Shown: piece after piece, positions 1-13,888 of the stretch
How positions within the stretch are numbered: the first letter of the stretch is position 1
How the letters are laid out: every line of letters starts with the position of its first letter
From: Eutrigla gurnardus
Taxonomy: Eukaryota > Chordata > Actinopteri > Perciformes > Triglidae
Direction of reading: 5' to 3'
DNA: 64,000 nt
NCBI GenBank assembly: GCA_963514095.1
Contig: OY741279.1
Coordinates: 8,082,322-8,146,321 of the forward strand
The notes under the pieces: model-generated
Database searches by the model: none
The model's input: the letters and a program-made list of their open reading frames with translations, nothing else
Told to the model about the DNA's origin: nothing
Translations under genes and position numbers: made by a program

Positions 1-219
1 ACCTTAAATTTAGCAAGTTAGCTCAATCTTTCTTCTCATGTACAGGTGCGATGAGGCTTTTTAACTCTTGATGTTAATATATTTAAATATGTGACACTAA
101 GAGAATAACATCACCTCACACACAACATTTTAGTTCTTTATGGTGGCATGATCCGAAAAATTACAACGCCAGGAGTGTTTAAAGCCAGTAAATTGTGCAT
201 GTATTGAAAGTATACGTAC

Positions 220-3200
220 ACAGGTTGCCATTGATGACCTTGCTGTAGTCCACCTGCCCTCTCATTGCCCGAATCTTCTTGAGCTTTGCCTCCTGGCTCT
301 CCACGCGCTCCTTCAGCTTCTGCAGCTTCTCACTCTCTGAAACGGTTTGCTGCTGACGCCGCTCCTGCTGCTTCAGGTAACGCAAGCGTTGCTCCTTCAG
401 AGGACCCGACAGAGAATGACGTTTTAAAGGCAAGCAGATTAACACGAGGTACAAAATTGATGTCAACGGTGCAAACTGTCTCATTACTAAAACCAGCAAG
501 GCACCAACCCAAAGCTGACAAGATGTCTCCGTGGCAGACACACACTGAAACTGGGCTAAACCTTTCTACTGTATGCACTAAATTAAATGCTGCGCTGTGT
601 CAAGACAGTTTGAAGGCTGAAGAAAGGGTCAGATGACTTCATCTCTCAAACCCAACTGAGTATTGCTCCAGTTAATGTCCTAAAATAGGAAATGACAGGC
701 CCAGGTTTCCAAATGACTGGGGGGCTTCATGTGGGCCTACTTTCAGACACCACAACAAAAGCAGTAAATAAGTCTTCCTATCTGCGCGTATACAGTGAGC
801 TTCATCTTGCATGACTGATCTCGACTGATCCGCAAACCACAAGCAGAGTGGTCAAACTGAGTGCACTGAGAATCCTGGTAGACTGGCTCTTATTCCTTCC
901 AACACAAGAAAACTCCTCCTTATAATTGATCTGACAAAGGGAGTATACTTAGTCATAGTTTACATGCTTGAGTAAACACTGCAATGTCTGCGCACGAGTT
1001 TCAATAAAGACCGAACTATGAATTGTGACAAACTGGACAATCCTAGCAGAGTGAATGATACTGCCTCAGTTTCTGGTCGTGATTGAACACTTAAAGCCCA
1101 TTTTTTCTCAAAGAGAAAGTTTCAAGGCTGCGTACGGAACGAATTTGGCCAGGCTGTGTATCGGACTAGACGACAGAATATCTGCACCTTTCTGATCACC
1201 TCTGCACTTTATGCAAAATGTAAAAGATTAAAGCTATGTTTAGTTGAGTTTCAACACATAATCTGCCATGTCTCTTTGCCAAGTTACTGCAAGAATGATT
1301 GCCACGTCTTAGTCCTCTGACACATGAATTATCTAAAACAGATTTAAAACACAATCTAAAACACAATTCTGAGGTAGTGCTTCAGATTGAACGATTCAAA
1401 CTGGAAAAGCAGGACGATATTGCAGCTTTTGGTAAGCTGCCTGCGTAGAGGACCTGCGATGCCTAGAGGACCTGCGATGCCTATGTTATTCCCCAGTAGG
1501 AATACTAAGAAGCATATTTTGAATGAAAACCATTATGATATTCAGGGGAACAATTCATAGAAAGATAAAAGAATAACGACATGACGCTACCTTCGCGACG
1601 AGCATCTGCTGCTGAGCCTCAATTTGCTGCTGCTGCCGTGTGGCCATTTCCTGCAGCTCCGACAGCGTGAGCTCCACGCGCTGATTCCCCACCTACACAC
1701 ACACACACATATATATATGCAGGAGAACTGGTCAACAACACACTAAAATCTGAGCATGGTGGTCCTGATGTTACAAGAGACACTGATGTAGGCTGATGAT
1801 ACATAAGGACTTTAAAACATTTCAAACAAGGATGTGCTTGTTGGCACTTCTCTTATTTTACACAATGAGATCAAAACAAATTAACATTAAAAACTGTTAG
1901 CCCCCATCTTCCTCAAATTAAGAAATCAGGGCATGACCTAACATTTAATTTTATGATGACAGCATGATGATGACACACTAACGAAGATACACAACTCCAG
2001 CCTCCAGCCAAAACAACATTTAGTAGCAGAGAGTTACGGTGAACAGTTCAAATTCAGTTTCAGTAATACTGAATATGATAATGAATAATAATATATAAAT
2101 GGTAGTTTGAGAATGATCATGAGGTCCTGTGTAGCATTATGTATCTCTGTGTAATTTTGTCATTTATTTGACCAATGTTGAACATTTTGATACAATTTTT
2201 TCACATTTAATATAAGTCAATAAGTGCAGAAAAATACATTTTGCATTACCTAAAAATATTACAAAAAAGCAAGTTACGCAAAAAAACATTTGCAGAAAGG
2301 GTATTTAAAAGACATCTGATTTCAAGAGTCGGGGGATCAAATAACAGGAGACTCACAGCAGTGAGAGTCGGGCTCTCTGGCTTTTTTTCCTGTTGATCAA
2401 CTAATTATTTCAGCTGTAACTGTAACAAGAAAACATCTGTATCTAATTAATACATATAAAAATTGTATAGGGTTTATATAATCTAGCTAGGAATGGGAAA
2501 AAAATGGTTTAAAATCCTCCTCCTAACCCAGAAATCAGCACCCATGTGTTGTTCGAGACATTCCGGAATAAAGGAAGACTTGCAATCGCATTCAATTCTG
2601 TTTCGCCCCCAAAATATCATCCTAAAAGCAGTTGATGCCATCAACACACAGGCATACTCCTCTTCAGTCAAACAGCAGAGAGAGCGAGTACAGTCTTCTA
2701 AACTGAAATACAGAAAGGTTGAATTCCTCCGAGACTTTGCCTTGAGGAAGCTTGTTCAATGAGGGAGGAGATGATGCAGGAAATGTCATGGTGTTTTTTT
2801 TTTTTTTTACAATAAACATTTGAGAAATGTAGAATACTGCTTTGGAAAAACAGATACTATGATAAAGTCCATGTGAAATAAACACGCATGAGACAGAAAT
2901 ATTGCGTGCATTGCTCTTACTCGATTAGAAGAGGCAGACATTTCTGTGACTCAGCTTGTCTGAATAAATCATGCTTCTTTTTGGGAATAATTTGACTTTA
3001 GTATATATGTTATGCATCGTCTCATCTTTTAGAAGACATTCCGCACAGACACAGCATTTGCAGCTCTGCTCGCACACTACCTGGCATTTGTTAAGGCATT
3101 TAGAGATGAGTGTCTAGGAAGACTCAGAGGGGGGGATGGGGGAGGTGACTCAACCGAGGTCGAGATGGGGAGAGCGAGGGAAGCCACTGGCGCACACGCA

Positions 3201-6200
3201 GCCACGCTCAAATGCACTAAGGCACCGCTGCATCAGTGACAATTCACCCAAGGGAGAAACGGACACACACGCCCTCAGACAGTGATGAAGAGGGAGTCGG
3301 AGGAACACCCGACTGAGCAGACAGGGAAAGGGAGCAGCCTCACTCATGGGAGACCTTAATACTCACTCCAACATTTGTATGGATTTCTACCTATCTGAAA
3401 TGGAGAGCAAGCTATAATTATTATTAACTACCATGTTAATAAAATAATCATCTTATCAATAATAGTGTTCTGAAGAATAACAAACTAACTTTTTAAGACA
3501 TGAAACAATAACTTGAACTGATCAACAGGATAAAAATTTAGCAACCACTTTGATAATAAATAGATTAATCTTGTCATGAATTACTCAGAGGAATGGAATT
3601 GTGATCTACATTTTTTCAATTATTATCCAACATTCTATAGACCAAAATATATACCAATCAATACTTGAATTGTTGAATGAATGTCTTCCAATTGCTTGTT
3701 TTGTTCAACAAAAAGTCTAAAACCAGAAAAAATGTATAGTTATCTTTCATAAATGTTAAAAATAAGCAGCGCATCGTCACATTTGAGAAGCAGCAACCAG
3801 ACTAGCAACTCCGCTAGTTGCAGATTCATCTTTTGGTACTCATCGTTTCAGCTCTTGGCAAAGGAAATGAGCTGTCTGCTGCCAATAAGCTGTCATCATG
3901 GATTCTGGAAGCTAAATTTGTGATATTAAAAATATTGAAAATGCGTGTAATCGTCGAAGCGTTCCCTTGAGACACTGCATCCCTCTCAGGGGATGATCAG
4001 CTCTGCATGGTGGAGAGAAAGCCCCTGGGGTTTTGGGCAGCAGCCCGTGGAAAAGCCAAAGCAATGATCCTCTTAGGGCCCGTTATATCATCCAGTGGGC
4101 TGACTGATATAATCCTCTAAATCAGATATTAGGAAGAAACTCGGACACAACTGAGCCTCAGCACTTGGGAGGTTAAGCAGTCAGCCATGCAACTGATAAT
4201 GTTGAGAAAATGAGACCGTAAAATAGAGGTTTTATACTTGGTGTGGGTTTTACAGGCTACTAGCATGACACTGGCGATGCTTAAATAGATCCAATTTCTA
4301 AAAATAGATATTAACCTCATGATACTTTCTCAACACTAACAGAGTCAAAAGTTGTGGGTTTTTCAGGACAGTCACGGGAATGGCTTCTGGGTGCTCTTGT
4401 GCTACAATCTGCTTTTGAAAACAAAAAACAACGACCCCTCCATTTCCGGCCGCGCTGGATTCTTCCCTCCACCCTTAAGGTTGAATTAGCCTTGATTCCT
4501 TGACCGCAGCTCTTTACTTTTTCAAAAATCTGGGACAGACTGTCTGAGAGAGAATGGATGCCAGAGGCTGCTCTTATCAGAGTCGTTCATATCTCCTAGG
4601 ATACACATCCTAAAGCTAGAGCTCAGCGCACACATCAACGGGTACACCTGACATAGAAATACTGTGTAGTAATGGAGCAGCTCTGCAACACTATGGTCTG
4701 TGATGTTACGCTCAAACACTGGCTTAAAATCAGAATCCACAGATGCTTACTGATATTAAACCCATACCAGAGACCGGAGTTGTGTCATTACTGGGGTGTA
4801 CATTTGTCCAATACATTGCTTTATCACCAATGACTTTAGATGTCAATGTAAAATAATCACATCAGCTGATCACACTGGAAGAACAATAACCCTTGTGAAT
4901 ACTTGCTTTGCAGCCACTCCAAATGCCTCTTTTGTATCAGAAAGCCACTCAGACTAGAAGCGTTTTTTTCACTGAAGTCAAAGTGAAATCAAAAGGGATC
5001 AGTGTCGGTGTTAACAAGCGAGTCTAAGTAGCTTAAAATTTCTGAGGTAAAATATAATCATAACAGCACAATAGGTTCTCTAAAATAACGAATGTTGTAC
5101 GGAGCTTCCGAAAATTATACCTCAAAAGTGCATTAAAAACAGATTTGCGGAAGAATGTCATGCCACTTTCCTAGTCGATTGTTAAAATGTATTATTTGTT
5201 TCCTTTTAAGCACTTCTCTTTATATATGCCTGTGGAACTGACCTGAGGGACCTTATTATGGCCATTCTGTAAAAGTACATTTCTATATGAACATATCTTA
5301 GTAATGCCAATTAATTCTCACCCCATTCTCACTGTGCTTCTCTCCAGCGTTTCCACTCCTGCGACTCGTCTGATCCTGAGACTGCTGACTCCCTGCAAAA
5401 AGAAACAGTCGCCATCACAAACACAGCCAGGGCAGAGACACACTAGCGTGCACAGATGTGCGCGCGAGTACACGAGTGCAGATTCAGAGGCAACAACCAT
5501 TGTCAGGAATAGTTTGAAAATTCACTGGGTTGATTGGTCATGACAGAGGGATTTTAGAACTGGGCCAAGCACTGCTGACTAAAGCCAGCTAACTCTAAAC
5601 TTCTTTTTTTTTATAAGAAAGGCTTGACGGAAAGATGAGAGTGAATGATTTAAAACTACACAGGAGGAAACAGAAAACTGTCCACTTCTGCTAAAAATCT
5701 TGACGGTATCTTTGCTGCAAAAATACAATTTTGTCAAATTCAAAATGATACCAAATATGAATCGTATCATGATGACACAAGGATGCGGCTGTTTCTCTGC
5801 CACCTGTTAACGTTGTGTGCATATCCCTTATATTGTCTACATGTGCAGACAAATTCAACTGCAACATTGGAATTATGTGTACATATTTTAAATAGAGAGC
5901 AATCTATGACTATAGCACAAACTATCATGCTAATAAAATAACCATCAAGATAATCTTAGGAGAATAAAAGGATCCAGCTATTATTATATTATTATAAATT
6001 ATATCTACTAAAGAAAGCTGATTTAATAAAAAGAAAAAACTCATTCAACTAGATTAATCACTTTATACAAAGGATTTTTGTTTGAGGAAATAAAGGAAGG
6101 TTTAAGGGTTGATGACACCACCATCGAAACCTCAATAGAAAGTAGTTGGAATGTAGAACCATGACCTAGACTGCAGCACATATAGTTGAGCAGTCAGTCA

Positions 6201-6516
6201 GAACAGGTGTCAGGAATTCCCCAACAACCCTCGACTCTCGACAGGTAGAGATGTCAACAAGCAGAAAAACCTCCAGACAGAGAAGACGGCGACGATACGC
6301 ACCTTGGTCACTGCTCTCAGTTGGTGAATCTTCATGCCGGAGGAAAAATTTGACTTCTTGTTTCCGAGGCCCCCATTTCTGCAGATGTTCATACATCATG
6401 TGTTCGAAGGGGATGGCTCGCTCTAAAGAGACAGAAAAGATTAGTTAAATAAGTCATTCTGTGGGCCAGTTGAAAGAAATGGGCAGATGCAAACTTTGCT
6501 TGGGAGTAGAGGGGGA

Positions 6517-6567
<51 letters not shown>

Positions 6568-9500
6568 GATGCTATGACAATTATGATCACATCTGCATAC
6601 TCGGCTCCATTACAGAATTCAAAACTACTCAAAAAACACATCTTTTGACTCATTTACAAATGCATTCTCATAGTTGAGCTATCCCCTGTTGCCTGCTGTT
6701 ATTAATGTTGTATTACTAGTACTTCTTGGTTATTGTACATTTTATTATTAGAGATTTTATGTGATGCATGTTGAAAGGTATCATTAAATACAATGTATTC
6801 TGTCTGTCTGTCTATGTCTTTGACAGTATGGAAGGGAGGGGGGGATTTGGGAATTAAATGAATTATCCCTATAAAAACTGGGACGGCCGAGATAGATGGA
6901 TAACTGTCTGCTAAAACTTTTCCACATTTCAAGAGGACGGTGCTCTGTGGGCATAGAGGGACAAAGAGCCAGAGACAAAGACAGAGAGGTTTTAGAAGGT
7001 TTTTCGGGGGCAGACAGTTGCATTGTGAGGCACCAGCCGAACACGATTGCATAACGTGGGTTAATAAAGCCCTTGGCTGGGATGTTGTTTTCAACAGGGG
7101 AGTGGCCCCTCAGCAAAAAGTGCTGATAACAACGGGTGTGTCAGCACGACTGTGGTGATGGGAGAAAATCAGTTCCACAGAGTACAATCTGTTGTGACAG
7201 TTCTATGGACTCTAACCCTTTTCCGACCTCCAGAATTTGTACTTTTAATGATATAATTGTAGTCTGATAATATCTGATGTATTTTTAAATAGGCACCTTT
7301 CTTCTCCTCGAGGGTGTGAAGCCTTATCTATGGCTTCTCGGTGATTTTCCTCCAATCAGATAGTCATGCATGGCCCTACTTGGCACCGGAACTTTCTTTA
7401 ATGAAGTGCTTGATTTTACTTTAATGGGGAAGGCTAAAGGCTACTGCTTTATATAATTACATTCTTGGGCATGTAAATGAAGCGTCAAGCTTAGTGATAA
7501 TGGAGTTTCAGATTCATGCATTATTGGAGACACCCACTTAAACATGGCAGAGCGCTGAGTGCCACTTCCCACAAGAAAAAGCAGAGCTCACTGTGCTGAA
7601 CTTTTTCTTACCCCAGGTAACAAGCAGCACCATTTCCAAACAGCTCTTACCGTTGCCTCTCCAGACCTCAGCCAGGTGGCAGCCGCTCTCGCCGGGCTCT
7701 TTGCAGAACTCGACGACATCGCGGCACGTCGTTTCAGGGGTGATGGGCACCTCAGTCACGGCCTGTTCCCCATCACTGAGGTACACCGTCAATATCATCT
7801 GAAACAAGAATAAAACACAAAGAAAGAAAAAACATAAAAATACCATACTGCCAGAAATTAACTCAAAAGAGGGAATTACATGAAATTGTGTTCCGTTTGG
7901 AAAATAAAAAGGATATTTAGATATACAAGAAATGAGAAAATATGCAATGGCTTGGTTTAAGGATGAAGCTCAAACCACTACAGAGCTGTACAAAGCCCAG
8001 TCTGCCGATCATTTTGCCGTCCACTCATGCCTGTGCCTGCCACATTTGTGTTTACTATGATTACGGCCTGCCATATCGTTGAAAACACACTGTTTAACCT
8101 GGGGAGGGTAGACATAGCAATGCAAGCCCCGACATGCTTCTGTCTGTACTCACAACAGTAAAAGTACTACAAGCAGAGACCAGACTTTTTTCAATAAATA
8201 ACTCTCAGGACATGCTGAGGAAATTGCAGCTCTATCCTTAATATATCCTCCTAAATGTGAGCGACTAAATGTCTAAATGTAAAAGCCTGGAGTCAGAGGG
8301 CACGATGAGGACTTAAATGAACTTCGTTCTAAATGCAGCATCTTCAAGCGATCACTTCAGTGGTCAGAAGGGCTCCTTTGTACAACTTGACATTACTAAT
8401 CAACCTCAGCTGACCAGTAGGGTCGACTGCAATGTATATATGACCTTTGGACTTATCCATCCATCCTCTCGCTCTCTTGCTCACACACACAGAGAAAGAT
8501 AAGTCATCAAACTGTAAATGAGCAGCTGTAAGTTGGAGTGTTTGAGTTATGATAGTGATAATGTTCAGACCAACCAACATTAACTTTGACTTCTACCGTT
8601 TCCTGTTAATTAGAGATGAGATCAAGCAAAACTGCTTAAAATGAACTCCTCTATATCCATTGTTACAGCATATCTATGAGTGTTTTCCTTTCTGCTATAA
8701 TTTCATTGTTTCCATACAAAGCCTTCCAGGGGGTTGAGGTGTGCCTTCCTGTTTTATGTGACAGGCTTCACGTTTGGTGTCACTCACAACAGATATAGTA
8801 CTGTGAAGAGATCATAAAATAACGTGCAGAGAGAGAGCAAAAATAGAGATCTATAACAAAGGGAAAAGTTTGGAGGGATGTGCAAAATGAAATAAAAAGA
8901 TAGCTGTAATTGAAAAGAGAGGAGTTTTATCTTGGCCTTTGTGCAAGTTAGATGAGTTCAGCTAGAATCACGATTCCCCGTATTTCAGCCTCATCCTTTC
9001 ACAGCACTCACACAAGCTCAACCCGGAGTGTGTAGGCTTCACTGGTTGCACACAACACGGTTGATTTAAGCCAGGAAACCATTCAAGTATGATGCAAAGA
9101 AAAGTAATCCAAGACATAAAATTAAACAATCCAATCCTACTCCCGCCGTATCAATACATAAACAACATTGTGTTTACATATGGCTCGAATTGTCAACTAG
9201 GATTACCTCAGAACCCCCTATACAATTTACTTGTTTAGTTAAGTCGGTGCTCCAAAGCAAAAAGCGATAACATTTCACCGGTGCATAACTGGATGTGTGG
9301 CCTCGGGGTGCCACGATAATTGTATATCTTATAATATCCAAGTTTAGTCACTAAGCTACCTATAGATTATTACTCCGGGAGTTTCTCCAAGACATAGTGA
9401 CTCACCCTTTAATAATGCAGCCGTGTGATTCGTTGACATTTTCTGCAGCAGCCTAACTCAAACGATATAGTCACTCTTGCTTGGGAGCCTCTGAGACTTA

Positions 9501-12500
9501 ACTCAGCTGATTATGAGCCTAAAAGCTCAGATTTTTTGGCAAACTCAGAAATTATTTACGATGAAACGGCACCGGAGCTGTGGCACTTTATTCTTCGCCA
9601 ATCCATGCCACCCAGTTATGATTTCATGTTGCTTCTTACACTGTTATTATGAGCCACGATGGCCTAGTAATGGATGCCATTTTTGGGAACTGATCTGCAA
9701 GCACATTAACAGAAAAACAACAACAACAAAAAATAAATGATGCAGAATGAGGGGGGAAAAACGGGTTGTAAGTAAGCTGGCGACTAGTTATGTATACATT
9801 TTACTTATAGATAATTATTTTGCTAATCCCCCAGGGATAATGGAGTGCACTCAGCTGCATAATAAGACACAACATACTAGAGGGCGAAAAATGCTGAGCA
9901 CAAAACAACCCACTGATGCCATTATATGAATTAATTCTGGTGTAAATATTGTGCATCCTTATTTACATGTATGTTTAACAAGAGTGTCTAATGCAAGAAA
10001 TACCATAGCTAAGATAATGCTGTAGTTATAAAATAAAATAATATTCCATCATCAGTTGATGCAGATTATTAGTCGATGCAGCAGAACTATATCCTTCAGA
10101 GAATGTCAAAACAAACATTCAATTACTCAGGACAAACAATTAACCAATCAGACATCATAACGACATCACAACTTGGGCCTAATTTAAATTGGCCACAAAC
10201 AGCCAACACTGAATATTCTAAAATATACTTCCAAATCATGTGAATATACATTCAGAGAATGACAGAGCGGAAAACAGCAACTCCAGTGATCCAGCCGACC
10301 ACTGGAGGAATACCAACCGCTCTCACTAAGTTGCGTCTGCCCATGGTCTTGGCTCTTTTGGCCGCCCTCCGTTTCCTCCTGATCTCCTTCTTCGGCGGCC
10401 GGTGGTGCTCCTTTGCCCAAATGGGGTTTTCCTTGGAGAGGCTAACAAGGCCACGTAACACTATAGTCACAAACCTCTTCATCATGGCACTGCCGCTCGC
10501 GCAGACATGAGACTTAAATGTTATGCCATCCCGAGCAGACCTCTAAAAGGGACCGCGGTGCATGAATTTGAAAAGTGCTGCAGAGGAGACTTGGGAGGAA
10601 AAAACTCTTGCTGTATGTGTAACTCGGGGTGGGAGGGAGATAGAGAGAGAGAGAAACAAACAGTAAGAGAGAGAGAGAGAGAGAGGGAGTCACAGTGTGG
10701 TGGAGGAGGGTGCCGACAAGTCCTTCTATTGGAAGATTGTCCCTGGTTGTGCCAGAGGCTGCAACACCAACACTTTGGCTACAGCTGTGCCTGGCAAGTG
10801 GGTTAGGGCACTATCATGTAAGGCTGAGAAAGGGATCGTCCTTATACTGTACGTTGATTGGAAACATATGCGTTCCTCTGGCTTGATGCATAATGGTACA
10901 TTGTGTATTGTCTGGATAGCGGGGCATTTATCATATTTCTCCTGACAGGGAAAGAGGGATGCTTGGCTGGCCGGATCTCCAGTAGGATGATTCAAACATT
11001 CATTTCCTCTCACAAACCCTGTCAGTCATTTACGCACATAAAATGTGCTCACAATGAATACAAAATTAAATCAAGCAGAGCACTGCCTCCGGAAAGCAAA
11101 AACTTTGACTTAAAACTTCCCTCCAGTGTATGACATTGCAATAAAAAAGGATAAATTCAACTTATCTACTCATATAGGGACAAAAATAAATAAATACAAT
11201 GAACAGTAAAACAATTCTCACCAAACACGAGTATAAATGCACGGAACAACTAGGTTAACACACTATGATCAGTATTATTACTATAGTTTTGCTTTATCAT
11301 CTGGTTGGACGCAAATCAACATTCCATGCAGCCAAATATGCCAAACACTGCCCATCTGACTAAAGTGGCACTGAACCATATGGAGGAAATGGAGGTAATG
11401 ATGTAAAATAAACTGAAACAAGGGTGACAGAAAACTGAACAATAATGCAGTTGTGTATTACACAAGAATACGCTGAGCAAGATGTAAAAATGTCCTTTCC
11501 GTTATCTGGCCACTGGAACACAAGATTATTAAGATAAGCTGGATAACGAAGTTACACTCTCTTGTGTCTGCTATTACAGACTTGTATAGTAGCCCTCATA
11601 GATCCAGTAGATAGCATAAACTCTTTAATATTTCATATTCTTATCACAAAATGTATTTGCTTGTTAAAAAATAAGGATGTATAAATCTGGACAGAGCCAG
11701 GGGAACATATCAAGTTCCTATTTGATTTAATCAGCTCTTTAAAAAAGGATGTATCCCTTTGATCGATAGCTGACTAATGTGCATGAGACAAGGAAAGTTG
11801 AATCAATAATGTATTCTTTTTTTGAGCAATAAGAAAAGAGATCTAGTTGTTTTAAACAGGTGGGATTCAATACATTAATCAATCCCCATTTCCATCTGTT
11901 GACAGTGAGTTTGAAGGAAAAGGTTCAACAGTAAAAGAAGTGTATTAAACTTATGACACTTTACTGTTTGATGCTTTATAATGTGATGGTCTCTTTAAAC
12001 CAGCACACCTCCAAATAAATGTTAAAAGGGACAGTAAGATGTTTACATTCCCTTTAAGTCACGCTTTTCCCAGCTCCATTGTGTGAGATTAATGCCATTT
12101 GACAATCTACTCGGCTCAAATGTTCTCCTTAACAACAGAGCATTAGTCGACGCAGCCACACAGACCTAGATCTGCCAAGGTCTCATTGGCTGCCGGAGTC
12201 ACGCGAGACCCAAGTGCAGGCTGCCTCTCTGCTCCACTGGCTCTTTGACTCTGATAGCCTGTTGGTGCCACAGGGTACGAATGTCTACAGAGGCTACCGT
12301 CGCAGTCAATCCTGAGAACTTGACGGTTGTAGGGAATATGGACTTACTTCTATCCTTGTGCTCCTGAAAACCCACTAAGCCTCTCTGGAGTTGTGTTGAT
12401 TATAAACAAACTGTTACCGTGACACTGAATTTTAAAACGGACGCACACTTTGTCCGGAAAGATAACTTGCAAAGAATCGCCTCCGTTTTCGATGACACCT

Positions 12501-13475
12501 TACTGAACCTACTGTAAACTTATCCTGCCTCCGAGTTCATGTTCCCCTTGCTGAAGGCCAAAAGGGCTGCAATCACTTTTCCCACAATCCATCGCTGCAT
12601 TCTCAGCACAAGAGATAACAAAAGAGGTCCCAACAAAGCACCGCCCCTATAGTGTTTCCCTTTAGGTATTCTATTCTTCGCAACACAGAGCGCCTTGAAC
12701 AATAACACCAGGGAGAAGAACAGCATGAAAATAGTTATTGATTTAACTTGTATCAAAGCCTACTGTACTTACTGTTATAAATATAGCAATTATTTTGTTT
12801 TTATTAGAGAAAGGGTACAGGGTGGGAAGTTAACCCTTACTTCTCTCATACACAGGAGTAATTCTAATTGTTCAACATTACATCCATTGGCAGGAAAACA
12901 TAATCTATTCTTTGTGCTGAAAGCAAACAGACTTCAGATAATGCCTGTCTATCAAGTAGAGACAAGCCCCACTGCAAGCCCCTTCCTGAGGACACTGCCA
13001 TCAAACATGACAAATATGAGCCCTGCAGCTATTGAATCAGGCTACAGAGATACTGTAAAAACAGTTGACAGGTAAAGTCGCACCAGATCAAATAAAGCTT
13101 TTGCTTTCTAGGAAGTGATGTCACTCACAGATTAGCTGAGTGAATCGGAGAAAGGCAAATAGACATATGAATCTTGCTTGAGCTTGCAACCTGTGCATAG
13201 TCAGAGAGACAAACTGTGCTTCTCATCCTAAACTGTTTGTCTAGCCTGTTGAATCACATGATCCTCCATCACATTGTGAGGAGCTGAAGACCCCCCCAAA
13301 TGCCACAGAAAGCAAAAAGCTTGGTGAAAGTCACTCATGTAGACAGCATGACACCTGACAAGACAAACCTGAGCATCCCAATAATCAGTTGTCAAGGCAT
13401 CTTGAAAAGATAAAAAGCTTAAACTATTGTTTTATACCAGAAGAGCAGGGGGTTGTGTGTACTCACCGGCATCAT
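220..13475 (-). CDS. ppp1r13b: ASPP1, apoptosis-stimulating of p53 protein 1 (5' part, continues past the left edge)
   Basis: Coding exons on the minus strand are 13475-13467, 7798-7651, 6422-6303, 5392-5322, 1692-1591 and 394-220, all with AG/GT borders and matching phases (625 nt, about 208 residues). The first exon holds only ATG-ATG-CCG, and the next continues with MILTVYLS, exactly the start of the ASPP family. Residues 4 to about 90 form the N-terminal ubiquitin-like (RA-like) domain. Residues about 116-208 are Q/R/K-rich coiled coil (ELQEMATRQQQQIEAQQQ, then RLRYLKQQERRQQQ). The stretches HEDSPTE and MRGQVDYSK point to ASPP1 rather than ASPP2. In mammals ASPP1 binds p53 family members and PP1 and promotes apoptosis; those ankyrin and SH3 domains would lie left of the window. 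Intron 2 is large (5.7 kb). A 5'UTR exon probably ends at 13889. Confidence 0.93.
395..1590 (-). other. ppp1r13b intron
   Basis: This is intronic sequence between two coiled-coil exons. A small direct repeat of about 18 bp (agaggacctgcgatgcct) occurs twice around 1447-1482. I see no coding signal or RNA gene here. Confidence 0.7.
1693..5321 (-). other. ppp1r13b intron
   Basis: This 3.6-kb AT-rich intron contains no supported gene. The acceptor next to the exon at 1692 is preceded by a short (TG)n tract in transcript sense. A segment around 3395-3470 resembles one around 5888-5970 in the next part of the gene (see findings). Confidence 0.65.
5393..6302 (-). other. ppp1r13b intron
   Basis: This is a 0.9-kb AT-rich intron with no gene. 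It contains the second copy of the diverged segment shared with about 3395-3470. Confidence 0.6.
6423..7650 (-). other. ppp1r13b intron with (GT)23
   Basis: This 1.2-kb intron carries a 46-bp (GT)n run at 6519-6564. Open frames here are short, overlap on both strands and have no splice support. Confidence 0.65.
7799..13466 (-). other. ppp1r13b large first coding intron
   Basis: This 5.7-kb intron lies between the exon carrying MMP and the one carrying MILTVYLS. It contains a (GA)n stretch near 10641-10685 and a 77-codon minus-strand ORF (listed separately). The rest is AT-rich unique-looking sequence with no supported gene. Confidence 0.6.
10252..10485 (-). CDS. Unrecognised 77-aa ORF inside a ppp1r13b intron
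   Basis: I do not recognise this ORF. It starts with ATG-ATG in an acceptable context and stops at 10252. The product is strongly basic in the middle (KKEIRRKRRAAKRAK), with a hydrophobic N-terminal stretch (FVTIVLRGLV) and a hydrophobic C-terminus (VVGWITGVAVFRSVIL). Codon choice looks less random than in neighbouring spurious frames, but no splice signal or second exon supports it, and the opposite strand is also open. It could be a nested small gene, a retrocopy, a repeat fragment or chance. Confidence 0.2.
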   Translation of the reverse strand: MMKRFVTIVLRGLVSLSKENPIWAKEHHRPPKKEIRRKRRAAKRAKTMGRRNLVRAVGIPPVVGWITGVAVFRSVIL

Positions 13476-13640
13476 AGTGGCAGGTCTGGCAGGTCAAAAC
13501 CAAGGGTGCATCAGCCAGTTGACTGACGGCTCACCCACTTGTCTTCAACGGCACCAACGTGAGAGTCAACCGAGACCCACCTTTGCTAGTCTCGGTCTCT
13601 GGTTACTCCAATGTGTCAACCGACTGGGCCTCAGTTCTCT
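13467..13640 (-). other. ppp1r13b: ppp1r13b exon with the start codon (mostly 5'UTR)
   Basis: In transcript sense an acceptor (ttcacag) precedes 13640. The exon reads through to ATGATGCCG at 13475-13467 and a GTGAGT donor. Only nine bases are coding. Confidence 0.65.
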
Positions 13641-13888
13641 CTGTGAACCAAAAAAACAGCGGTATAAGTGTCAGTGCAGTAATACTGACCATTGTGACGT
13701 GAAATAAGACCATAACGTTATCGTCCATAAAGGTTGATTTAAATGGCCCAGGCGTGGCTCCGTGCTGCTACAAACAAGCCAATGGTTAGCCATGCAGTTA
13801 GCTCGCTAAGCGACGTTGAAGCGACTCAAAACAAATGAGCTCTCGGTGATTTGGTGTTGCTAAGCCACGACACATTAACTGTACTCAC

